Source: Kineosporia sp. A_224
GTDB taxonomy: Bacteria; Actinomycetota; Actinomycetes; Actinomycetales; Kineosporiaceae
Length of the DNA: 34,313 nucleotides
Assembly (NCBI RefSeq): GCF_002198655.1
Contig: NZ_MWLN01000220.1
Coordinates: forward strand, 11,985 to 46,297
Direction: 5' to 3'
This document shows positions 7,710 to 18,393 of this stretch, in pieces. The translations under genes and the position numbers were made by a program. How positions within the stretch are numbered: position 1 is the stretch's first letter; every line of letters starts with the position of its first letter. The notes beneath the pieces are model-generated. The model searched no databases, was not told the origin of the DNA, and saw nothing but the letters and a program-made list of their open reading frames with translations.

Positions 7710-9404
7710 ATGAGGGTGCCCGCCGGACTCGACCTGCGGCTTCTCGGCAGGTACCGGGCCCTGCGGGGAGGTCAGCCGCTGCGTTTCCGCAGCGCGTCCC
7801 AGGTGGCCCTGCTGGCCGTGCTCGCCGACCACCGGGGCCGGCCGGTGAGTACCGAGACCCTGGTCGCCGCGATGTGGCCGACGACCCGCCCGGACGCCCC
7901 GGTCGCCGCAGTCGCCTCGTCGGTCGCCCTGCTCGTCCGCGTCCTGGTGACCGCACCGCTGTGGGAGGTCGGCGCCCCGGGAACGGCTCCCGGCCCGGTG
8001 CCGGAGTGGGCCACCTACGACCTGGACGTCGTCCGGACCGCTGGCGGTTGGCAGCTCGACGCCCGCGCCGGGTCCGTCGACCTCGAGCGGTTCGAGGCGG
8101 ACGCCGCCGAGGGTCTGCGGCTGCTGCGCGCCGGACTCCCGGCCGACGCGGTGGTCCGCCTCGGCGAGGCGGCGGGAACGCTCGGTCTGCCCGTGCTCGA
8201 CGGCCTCCACGGCCCGTTCGACGCGCGGCGCGCCGAGGTGGAGGCCCGCCAGCTCGAGGTGGCGGCCGGATACGCCGACGCAGCACTGGCGCTGGGCCTG
8301 CACGACGACGCCGCCGAACTGCTGGAGCGTGCGACCCGGGTGTTCCCCTCGGCCCCGGGCCTGTGGGAGCGGCTCGCAGTGGCGCACGTCCGCGCCGGCC
8401 GCGGACCTGCCGCGTACCGGGTGCTCGACCAGGCGCTCCGCCTTCTCGGCCGCTCGGCCGACCCACGGTCCACGGCAGCGCTCAGCCGGCTGCGCAACGA
8501 GGTCATCGCCGGTGACCCGGCGCTGTGGTCGCCGGCCGCGGGGACGGCGATGACGCCCGCCCCCGGATCGGCGGCGGCGCCCGCGGCCGCGACGCTCCCG
8601 GGCACGCGGACCCCGCCGCGCCCGGCCGGTCCCGCCGCCGCACCCGTCTCCCGGCCCGCGACGTCGACCCGGTACCGGGTCTTCCCGCGGCTGGCCGTCC
8701 TGCAGGGCCAGGTCGAGGTGCCCCTGCGGACGCCGGAGCAACGGCGGCTGCTCGCCGTGCTGCTGCTGCGGCGCAACACCCCGGTGCCGCTCGCCGACGT
8801 CTGCGCCGGCGTCTGGGGCGACGACCCGCCGATGAAGCCGGGGCTCGCGGTCGACGTCCAGCTCGATGCGCTGCGCCGCACGTTCTCGCCGTACCCGCTG
8901 CCCGTCGGCCGGGCAGCAGGTCCCGCCTGGCAGCTGACCGTGCTGCCGGGCTCGGTGGACCTGGACGAGGCGGCGGTGCTCGTCGAGCGCGGCCGGGGCG
9001 ACCACGCCGCCGGTCGCGCGGACGCCGCCGCCGACGCGTTCCGGGCGGCGCTCGACCTGCTCGACGGTCAGGCGCTCGAGGGCCTGGACGGCGAACCCTT
9101 CTCCACCGAACGGGACCGGCTCACTGCGTGGCGGGCGGGTCTGGTCTGGGAGTGCCTCGCCGCCGAGGTCGCGTGCGATCGCACCGACCGCGCGCTGCCC
9201 GACCTGCGTGACCTCGTCGCCCGGTACCCGCTCCGCGAGGACCTCTGGGAGTGGCTCGTGCTCGCCGCCGCCCGCCACGAGGGCCGCGCCGCGGGCCTGG
9301 CCGCCTACCACGAGGCCGAGCGGCACCTGCGTCGCGCGCTCGGTGCCGCGCCCGGGCCGGCGCTCCAGGCGGTGCGGGCAAGGGTGCTCGCCGGGAGAGT
9401 CTGA
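7710..9404 (+). CDS. tandem SARP/BTAD-module protein 1 (two modules)
   Basis: A 564-residue protein made of two copies of the SARP architecture. Module 1 begins DLRLLGRYRALRGG and continues as a winged-helix-like part with the wing reading GGWQL around Trp114. A BTAD-type tetratricopeptide-like part follows at about residues 123-272. A Pro/Ala/Thr-rich linker (about 273-318) leads to module 2: a winged-helix-like part from about 321 (RYRVFPRLAVLQG, then a VWGDDPP segment) and a BTAD from about 415 (GSVDLDEAAVL) to the end. BTAD landmarks in module 2 are ALEGLDGEPF, YPLREDLWEWL and AYHEAERHLRRALG with a closing GPAL. There is no NB-ARC/STAND ATPase, transmembrane or other effector domain. BTAD proteins are usually antibiotic-pathway activators such as AfsR/DnrI, but a two-module protein without other domains is not a standard form. 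DNA binding is not assured. Confidence 0.85.
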   Translation: MRVPAGLDLRLLGRYRALRGGQPLRFRSASQVALLAVLADHRGRPVSTETLVAAMWPTTRPDAPVAAVASSVALLVRVLVTAPLWEVGAPGTAPGPVPEWATYDLDVVRTAGGWQLDARAGSVDLERFEADAAEGLRLLRAGLPADAVVRLGEAAGTLGLPVLDGLHGPFDARRAEVEARQLEVAAGYADAALALGLHDDAAELLERATRVFPSAPGLWERLAVAHVRAGRGPAAYRVLDQALRLLGRSADPRSTAALSRLRNEVIAGDPALWSPAAGTAMTPAPGSAAAPAAATLPGTRTPPRPAGPAAAPVSRPATSTRYRVFPRLAVLQGQVEVPLRTPEQRRLLAVLLLRRNTPVPLADVCAGVWGDDPPMKPGLAVDVQLDALRRTFSPYPLPVGRAAGPAWQLTVLPGSVDLDEAAVLVERGRGDHAAGRADAAADAFRAALDLLDGQALEGLDGEPFSTERDRLTAWRAGLVWECLAAEVACDRTDRALPDLRDLVARYPLREDLWEWLVLAAARHEGRAAGLAAYHEAERHLRRALGAAPGPALQAVRARVLAGRV

Positions 9405-9437
9405 CGAGCACCCGTTCCGGCACCGACTCACAGGCCA

Positions 9438-9443
9438 TAGCGT
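9438..9443 (+). promoter_or_regulatory. putative -10 box of the second SARP-like gene
   Basis: TAGCGT with a 7-base gap to GTG 9451. The bases around the start (TGCCGACCGTG) match those at the third gene (TGCCGATCATG) almost exactly. Confidence 0.5.
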
Positions 9444-9450
9444 GCCGACC

Positions 9451-11151
9451 GTGGCCTTGCTGGAGATCCGGCTCCTCGGGCGGTTCCGCGTGCTCCGCGA
9501 CGGCCGCGACGTCACGCCCGGCGCCCCGGAACGTCTGCGCGTCCTCGCGGCGCTCGTCCTCGAGCGCGGCAGACCGGTGCCGGTCGGTGTCCTCGCCGAC
9601 GTCGTCCGCCCGGGTGGCCACCCGCTCGACCCGGAGGCCCTCGTGCGTGGTCAGGTCCTCGCCGTGGACACGCTCCTGCACTCGACGACCAGGACGCGGT
9701 TCGCGGTGGCGGGGGACGCGACCGGGTGGACGCTCGTGCTGCCCGACCCGTGCACCGACCTCGACGCCCTCGACGAACGACTGGGGTCCGCGCAGCGGCT
9801 CGCGGCGAGCGGGCAACCCGCCGAGGCGCTGCGTGAGCTCGAGCAGGCACTCGACCCCGCCGACGCCGAACCTCTGGAGGACCTGCCCGGCCCGTTCTTC
9901 GCGCGCCACCGAGCGCGGCTGGAGCAGCGGTTGGAGGAGGTCGGTGTCCGCCTCGCGGGCCTGCTCGCGACCGACCCGCAGGACGGGAGCGTCGACGAGC
10001 TGGCCAGGCTCTCCCGACGGTTCCCAGGCGCGGTGCCGATCTGGCAGCTCCGGGCGGAGGCGGAGCTGGCGCTCGGTCGGGCCCGTTCGGCGATCGAGGT
10101 GTGCGACGCTGCGCAGCGCGCCCTCGGGCGCCCGGTCGGGTCCCCCGAGCCTGCGGGTCTCGCGGCGGTGCGGCATCGGGCGCACGTGATCCTGGACGAG
10201 GCAGCCGCGGCCGCCGCCCGTGCCGCGAGAGCAGCCGGTCTCCCTGCCCTGCCGCGGCCCGCGCCCAAGGCGGAGATGCGGCACCCGGACCTCCTCGTCG
10301 ACCTGCTCCCGGGCTGGCTCGTCCGGTCGGCGATGGGCCGCAGGCGTCCGGCGGCGTCCACCGGAGCGGACCCGCTGCCGGGTCCACGGCTCCGGTTCGA
10401 GCTGCTCCAGGGCCCGCGGGTGCTCCTCGACGACCGGACGGTGCCTTTCGTCGGCTCGGCCGCCGGCCTGCTCGCCGTCCTGCTCCTCGCCGAGGGTGCC
10501 GCCGTGCCGTCGGACATCGTCCTGGGGCGGCTCCGGCGCGACCCGTACCCGTACCACGCCGAAGAGGTCGTCGGGGAGCTGCTGGACCGGGTCATCGGCC
10601 TCGTGTGGGCGGCGAGCGGTGGAACCGTCCGGCCGGACCTCGAGCCGACCACGCGCGGCTGGGTGCTGCGCACGAGCGGGTCCCAGGTCGACCTGCCGGT
10701 GCTCCGGTCGATCGCGGAGCGTGGTCAGCAGGCGTTGGAGCGCGGCCGCCTCGTCGAGGGCACGAGCGCGCTGCGCATCGTCCTCGACCGGGTGCCGCGG
10801 GTGCCCTTCCGGCGTGTGCCGGGCACCTGGGTCGCGGAGCGCCGCGCGGAGATCACGCTGTGGCGGGCCGGACTGGCGACCACGTACCGGACGGCAGAAC
10901 GGACCCTCGCCGAGCGACGGACCGCGGCGGACGTCGCCCGTCGCGCCGCACGGGCCGCGCCGCTGGACGAGACGCGTTGGGAGGCGGCGGTGCTCGAGCT
11001 GCACCGGTCGGGCCGCACGGCCGACGCCCTGGCCGCGTACGACGAGGCCGAACGCGCGCTCCACCTGGGCCTGCGGACCGGGCCGGGCCCACGGCTGCAG
11101 ATGCTGCGCCGCCGGATCACCGCCGACGACCCGCAGCTCCTGCTGCCCTGA
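9451..11151 (+). CDS. tandem SARP/BTAD-module protein 2 (two modules)
   Basis: A 566-residue two-module protein paralogous to its neighbours. Module 1 opens ALLEIRLLGRFRVLRDGRD and has the wing segment TGWTL at Trp93 followed by LPDPCTDLDALDE. Its BTAD-like part (about 100-250) contains LEDLPGPFFARHRARLEQR. A linker of about 60 residues (Ala/Arg/Pro-rich) leads to module 2 at about 314 (LRFELLQGPRVLLDD). Module 2 has the wing RGWVL at Trp404 and a BTAD from about 412 that ends AYDEAERALHLGLRTGPGP, the canonical C-terminal helix of BTAD. Module 2 departs most in the segment that is a DNA-recognition helix in classical SARPs (RDPYPYHAEEVVGEL). GTG 9451 is preferred over GTG 9442 because it aligns with the starts of the two paralogues and follows a TAGCGT box. 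No catalytic or membrane domain is seen. Confidence 0.83.
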   Translation: MALLEIRLLGRFRVLRDGRDVTPGAPERLRVLAALVLERGRPVPVGVLADVVRPGGHPLDPEALVRGQVLAVDTLLHSTTRTRFAVAGDATGWTLVLPDPCTDLDALDERLGSAQRLAASGQPAEALRELEQALDPADAEPLEDLPGPFFARHRARLEQRLEEVGVRLAGLLATDPQDGSVDELARLSRRFPGAVPIWQLRAEAELALGRARSAIEVCDAAQRALGRPVGSPEPAGLAAVRHRAHVILDEAAAAAARAARAAGLPALPRPAPKAEMRHPDLLVDLLPGWLVRSAMGRRRPAASTGADPLPGPRLRFELLQGPRVLLDDRTVPFVGSAAGLLAVLLLAEGAAVPSDIVLGRLRRDPYPYHAEEVVGELLDRVIGLVWAASGGTVRPDLEPTTRGWVLRTSGSQVDLPVLRSIAERGQQALERGRLVEGTSALRIVLDRVPRVPFRRVPGTWVAERRAEITLWRAGLATTYRTAERTLAERRTAADVARRAARAAPLDETRWEAAVLELHRSGRTADALAAYDEAERALHLGLRTGPGPRLQMLRRRITADDPQLLLP

Positions 11152-11157
11152 GCGCCG

Positions 11158-11163
11158 TACCGT
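11158..11163 (+). promoter_or_regulatory. putative -10 box of the third SARP-like gene
   Basis: TACCGT with an 8-base gap to ATG 11172, squeezed into the 20 bases between the second gene's stop and the third gene's start. It suggests a separate leaderless transcript rather than simple read-through. Confidence 0.5.
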
Positions 11164-11171
11164 TGCCGATC

Positions 11172-13706
11172 ATGGGGACGCTGCGGATCCGGCTGTTCGG
11201 GTCCCTGCACGTCGAGCGGGACGGCCGGGACGTCACCCCGCGCCGGACCGACGAGGGCGGGCTGCTCGCCGTCCTCGCGACGCGCCCGAACGTCCTCGTC
11301 ACGGCGGGCGACCTCGTGGCGGCGGTCTGGCCGGGGAGCGAGCCGCTCCGGCCGCGGCAGCGCGTCACCGCGGACCTGGGCGGGGTGACCCGGGCGCTGG
11401 CGGGCGCCGACCCGCGGCTGGCCCGTCTCGACGTGACGGACGCCGGGTGGACCCTGCACCTCGCCCCCGGGGTCACGGACCTCGACGACTTCCGCGCCAC
11501 CCTCGCCCACGGGCAGGCGGACCTCGCCGCGCGGCGCGTCCTGGCGGCCGAGAGCCGGCTCGCCCGGGCGGTGCAACTGGCCGCGCGCCCGGCCCACGAG
11601 TCGTTCACCGGGCCGTGGTTCGCCGCCCGCAGGCAGGAGCTGGAGGCAGAGGTCCTCACCGCCTGCCTCGCCCTCACCGACGCCTGGCTCGCGATCGGCG
11701 CGGACGACGACCTGCCGGACCGGATCGACGGCTTCCTCCGCCGCTTCGGCTCGTCCCCGGCGCTGTGGGAGCGCCTCGTCCACGCCCAGCGGGCCCTCGG
11801 GCAGGACGCCGACATCTGGCTCACGCTCCGCCGCGCGGAGGCGGCGCTCGGGCGGCAGGCCTGGAACGACCACGGCGACGCGCTGCACCGGCTGCGGACC
11901 CGGCCCGCGGCGATGCCCGTCGCGTCCCCGCGGGTGGCAGCCCTCGGCAGGCCCGCGCCCGGCGCTTCCCGTCCGCTCTCCGGCACCCCGGCCGACGACC
12001 GCGTCGCATCGTCGCCGACACCACCGCTGCGCTTCTCGCTCTTCGGGCCGTTCCGCGCGCTGCGGCACGGCCGGGACGTCACCCCGGCCGGCGCCGTGCC
12101 CACAGCGCTCCTCGCGGCGCTGGTCCTGTCCAGGGGGCGGTCCCTGCCGGCAACGGAGCTCGCGGCCGCGATGTGGACCGGCCGGACGCCCCTCGACCCC
12201 GAGGCCGCCGTCCGGATGGAGGCCAGGGTCCTCACCTCCCAGCTGCGGGCGACCACGCCGCCGCGCGCCGTCGTCGAACGCGGTCCCGACGGGTGGCTGC
12301 TCGACCTGCCCGACCCCTGCACGGACGCCGAGGAGGTCGACGCGCTGGCCCGCACCGGTCTGCGGCTCGCGGCCGAGGGCCGCTCCGAGGCGGCCGTCGA
12401 CCCGCTGCTCGACGCGTGGACGATCTACGGCGACCGCCCGCTCGACGGCCTCGACGGGCCCTGGTTCGAGCCCCGCCGCCTCGAGCTCGACGACCGCGCG
12501 GCCCGGGCCGGCCAGGTGCTCGCCGACGCGCTCGTCGACGCGACGCTGGCCAGGACGACGACGCCCGCCGACCGGATCGAGCACGCGCTCGGCCTGCTCG
12601 AGGGGCTCGTCGCCCGGTTCCCGCGGTCGCTCGACCTCCGCGAACGCCTCATGACCGGGTACCACCTCGTCGGCGACACGGCCGGTGCGCTCGCCGTCCG
12701 GGACGACGCCCGGTACGAGCTCGGAGCGCACTGGCGGGGGCGCGCCGCGGCCGCCATCGACGACCTCCACGCGACGCTCACCCGCCCCGCACGCACCGCG
12801 CCGGCCCCCGATGCCGGGCCCACCGCGCCGGTCCCGGACGCCGCGCGCCCCCTGCCGCCACCGGCCCCGGCGAGCTGGGTCGCGGCGTCCGCCCCGCGGA
12901 CCGCCCCCGCGCCGCCGTCGCCGCTGCAGGTGCGGCTCGCGGTGCTCGACGGCAGCCTCGTCGCCGTCGACGGTCTCGCCGTGCGGCTGCCCGACGCGGC
13001 ATGCCACCGGATGCTCACCGCACTGCTGCTGCGGCACGGGACGGCGGTCGCGGACGGCGACCTCGTCGACGCCGCCGGCGTGCGACAGGCCGCTGACCCG
13101 TCCGCGACCGTCGACGCGCTGCTCGCGGCCGTGCGGACGGCGCTGGACGGCGTCAGCCCGGGGACCACGGCCGCGCTCGCCGGCGCGCTGAGCCTGCGCA
13201 CCTCGGCGACCGCCGGCTCGCCCCCCGGCCGGGCGGCCCTCGTGCGTCCCGGGGTCCTCGACCTCGAGGTCGCGCAGACCCTCGCCGCCCGCGGCACCGC
13301 CGCCCTCGCCGCGGGACGGGCCGACGCCGCGGCCACCGACCTGCGCGCGGCGCTCGAGCAGGTGCCGTCCCGGCTGCTGCCCGGCCTCGACGGCGGCTGG
13401 TTCGCCGCCGAGCGGACCCGGCTCGGCGCCTGGCGCGACCGGACCGCCCGCGCCTGCGTGGACGCCGAGCTCGCCGCGGGCCACCCGGAGGCCGCCGTCG
13501 CGGACCTGCGCGCCCTCATCCGCCGTCACCCGCTCGACGAGGGCCTCACCGAGCAGCTCATGACGGCACTGGCCGGGCTCGGACGGCACGACGACGCCCT
13601 CGCCGCCTACGCGTCGCTGGACCGGCGGCTGCGTGAGCACCTGGGGACCGGGCCCGGCCCCACGGTGCAGATGCTGCGCCGGCGGCTGCTCGACACCCCC
13701 GGCTGA
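11172..13706 (+). CDS. tandem SARP/BTAD-module protein 3 (three modules)
   Basis: An 844-residue protein with three SARP-like modules in a row. Module 1 (about 1-255) opens TLRIRLFGSLHVERDGRD, has wing Trp93 (AGWTL) and the BTAD landmark FTGPWFAARRQELE. Module 2 (about 285-530) opens PLRFSLFGPFRALRHGRD, has wing Trp375 (DGWLL) followed by LPDPCTD, and LDGLDGPWFEPRRLELDD. A Pro/Ala-rich linker (about 535-583) precedes module 3 (about 585-844). In module 3 the winged-helix-like half has lost the GW wing motif, but the BTAD half is the most canonical of the set (RHPLDEGLTEQLMTALAGLG, then LREHLGTGPGP). LPDPCTD and the preceding PLDPEA are shared with module 1 of the middle gene, a sign of module duplication between genes. 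No other domain is present. The gene converges on the PAC2 gene. Confidence 0.83.
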   Translation: MGTLRIRLFGSLHVERDGRDVTPRRTDEGGLLAVLATRPNVLVTAGDLVAAVWPGSEPLRPRQRVTADLGGVTRALAGADPRLARLDVTDAGWTLHLAPGVTDLDDFRATLAHGQADLAARRVLAAESRLARAVQLAARPAHESFTGPWFAARRQELEAEVLTACLALTDAWLAIGADDDLPDRIDGFLRRFGSSPALWERLVHAQRALGQDADIWLTLRRAEAALGRQAWNDHGDALHRLRTRPAAMPVASPRVAALGRPAPGASRPLSGTPADDRVASSPTPPLRFSLFGPFRALRHGRDVTPAGAVPTALLAALVLSRGRSLPATELAAAMWTGRTPLDPEAAVRMEARVLTSQLRATTPPRAVVERGPDGWLLDLPDPCTDAEEVDALARTGLRLAAEGRSEAAVDPLLDAWTIYGDRPLDGLDGPWFEPRRLELDDRAARAGQVLADALVDATLARTTTPADRIEHALGLLEGLVARFPRSLDLRERLMTGYHLVGDTAGALAVRDDARYELGAHWRGRAAAAIDDLHATLTRPARTAPAPDAGPTAPVPDAARPLPPPAPASWVAASAPRTAPAPPSPLQVRLAVLDGSLVAVDGLAVRLPDAACHRMLTALLLRHGTAVADGDLVDAAGVRQAADPSATVDALLAAVRTALDGVSPGTTAALAGALSLRTSATAGSPPGRAALVRPGVLDLEVAQTLAARGTAALAAGRADAAATDLRAALEQVPSRLLPGLDGGWFAAERTRLGAWRDRTARACVDAELAAGHPEAAVADLRALIRRHPLDEGLTEQLMTALAGLGRHDDALAAYASLDRRLREHLGTGPGPTVQMLRRRLLDTPG

Positions 13707-13731
13707 CACGAGCAGGGGGAGAGGAGCCGGG
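13698..13731. terminator. weak hairpin between convergent genes
   Basis: CCCGGCT (13698-13704) and AGCCGGG (13725-13731) form a 7-bp stem with a 20-base loop, overlapping the stop of the third SARP-like gene and ending just before the stop of the PAC2 gene. The long loop makes this a weak bidirectional terminator candidate. Confidence 0.25.
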
Positions 13732-13732
13732 C

Positions 13733-14599
13733 TCAGGCGCCGCCGGGTGCCGCGGGGCCGTCGTCCCGGCGCCGCAGGTACCGCTCGAACTCGCGGGCGA
13801 TCGCCTCGCCGGTCGCCTCGGGGAGGTCCGCGGTGTCCTTGGCCTCCTCGAGCTGGCGCACGTACTCGCCGATCTCGCCGTCCTCCTCGGCCAGCTCGTC
13901 GACGCCGTGCTCCCAGGCGCGGGCGTCCTCGGGCAGCTCGCCGAGCGGCACGGTGACGTCGAGGAGCTCCTCGACCCGGCGCAGCAGGGCGAGCGTCGCC
14001 TTCGGCGAGGGGTTCTGCCCGACGTAGTGCGGGACGGCGGCCCACAGCGACAGGCCCGGCAGGCCCTCGCGCGCCGCGCCCTCGTGGAGGACGCCGACGA
14101 TGCCGGTCGGGCCCTGGTACGTCGACGGCTCCAGGGCCAGCCGCTCCATGAGAGCGGGGTCGTCGCTCGTCGTCGAGACCGGGATCGGGCGGGTGTGCGG
14201 GACGTCTGCGAGCAGCGCCCCGAGGGTGACGAGCATCGTCGCGCCGTGCGCGGCCCCGTGCCCGAGAACCTCGACGACGAAGCTCCGCCAGCGCATGGAG
14301 GGCTCGATGCCCCGGACGAGGAGGACGTCGCGGTCGGCCCCCGGCGGGCGCGCCCACGAGATCCGGGTGGTGGGCCACGTGACGTGCCGCCGGCCCTCGT
14401 CGTCGAGGTGCACGACGGGGCGGTTGACCTGGAAGTCGTGGTAATCCTCGGGGTCCAGCTCGACGAACGGCGTGGCGCCCCAGACCTCCTCGAGGTGCGC
14501 GACGGCGTTGCTCGCCGCCTCACCGGCGTCGTTCCAGCCCTCGAAGGCCGCGACCATCACCGGATCCCGCAGGACCGGGACGTCCGGGTGCTCGCTCAC
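13733..14599 (-). CDS. PAC2 family protein (proteasome assembly chaperone 2-like)
   Basis: A 288-residue cytoplasmic protein of the PAC2 family, homologous to archaeal/eukaryotic proteasome assembly chaperones and to Rv2125 of Mycobacterium tuberculosis (from memory). Family features read clearly: VMVAAFEGWNDAGEAAS near the N-terminus, a central RGIEPSMRW and the VPHYVGQNPSPKATLALL segment. The C-terminal 80 residues are rich in Glu and charged residues. GTG 14599-14597 is chosen because a strong Shine-Dalgarno run (AGGAGGAGGAGG) lies just upstream; a further GTG nine codons upstream would place that run inside the gene. Being near ARC fits a link to proteasome biology, but the actinobacterial PAC2 role is not proven. 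Confidence 0.92.
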   Translation of the reverse strand: MSEHPDVPVLRDPVMVAAFEGWNDAGEAASNAVAHLEEVWGATPFVELDPEDYHDFQVNRPVVHLDDEGRRHVTWPTTRISWARPPGADRDVLLVRGIEPSMRWRSFVVEVLGHGAAHGATMLVTLGALLADVPHTRPIPVSTTSDDPALMERLALEPSTYQGPTGIVGVLHEGAAREGLPGLSLWAAVPHYVGQNPSPKATLALLRRVEELLDVTVPLGELPEDARAWEHGVDELAEEDGEIGEYVRQLEEAKDTADLPEATGEAIAREFERYLRRRDDGPAAPGGA

Positions 14600-14602
14600 C
14601 GG

Positions 14603-14633
14603 CCTCCTCCTCCTGGCGGGGACCACCCCCGCC
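14603..14633 (-). promoter_or_regulatory. very strong ribosome binding site with adjacent hairpin, PAC2 gene
   Basis: On the minus strand AGGAGGAGGAGG (14614-14603) ends three bases before the GTG start. It is immediately preceded by a 7-bp stem of GGCGGGG (14615-14621) with CCCCGCC (14627-14633) and a 5-base loop. A purine repeat this long is unlike the leaderless starts of most neighbours, and the hairpin may keep the site single-stranded. Confidence 0.55.
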
Positions 14634-14675
14634 GTCGGTGCTGCAGGCCGCCACGCGCAGGGCGACGGCTACGCC

Positions 14676-14705
14676 ACCCTACGGCGCACCGGGCCGCCGC
14701 AGGAA
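14676..14705 (-). promoter_or_regulatory. promoter of the PAC2 gene
   Basis: On the minus strand TTCCTG (14705-14700) is followed by an 18-base spacer and TAGGGT (14681-14676). This gives a 5' leader of about 70 bases that holds the hairpin and ribosome binding site. The hexamers and spacing equal those in front of the peptide-binding protein gene. Confidence 0.45.
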
Positions 14706-14763
14706 AGGCGCCACCCGGGGGCGCGCCGGGGGCAGGGCCGTGAGCGGCGCCGCCGACAGCACG

Positions 14764-14769
14764 TAGGAT
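14764..14769 (+). promoter_or_regulatory. -10 box for metH (leaderless)
   Basis: TAGGAT with a 9-base gap to ATG 14779. With such a short leader there is no room for a cobalamin riboswitch. Confidence 0.5.
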
Positions 14770-14778
14770 GGACGCCTC

Positions 14779-18321
<3,543 letters not shown>

Positions 18322-18393
18322 GCCCGCGCGACCGGGCACCGCGACGACGCGGACCGGTCGCCGGGCACCACCGAAGAAAGCGACCGATACCTC

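Noticed and set aside
7710-13706. AfsR-type regulators with a STAND ATPase
   Set aside because: No Walker A (GxxGxGKT) or Walker B motif exists in any of the three proteins.
7710-13706. One large gene split by frameshifts into three
   Set aside because: Each gene has its own in-frame start with a conserved start cassette and a full terminal BTAD unit; the boundaries fall between modules, not inside them.
10725-14378. Long minus-strand frame opposite the SARP-like genes
   Set aside because: Typical high-GC shadow frame. The plus-strand proteins show repeated domain landmarks; the minus frame shows none.
14600-14778. Cobalamin riboswitch before metH
   Set aside because: The -10 box TAGGAT lies 9 bases before the ATG, leaving no leader. 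No B12-box-like sequence was seen in the 179-base gap.
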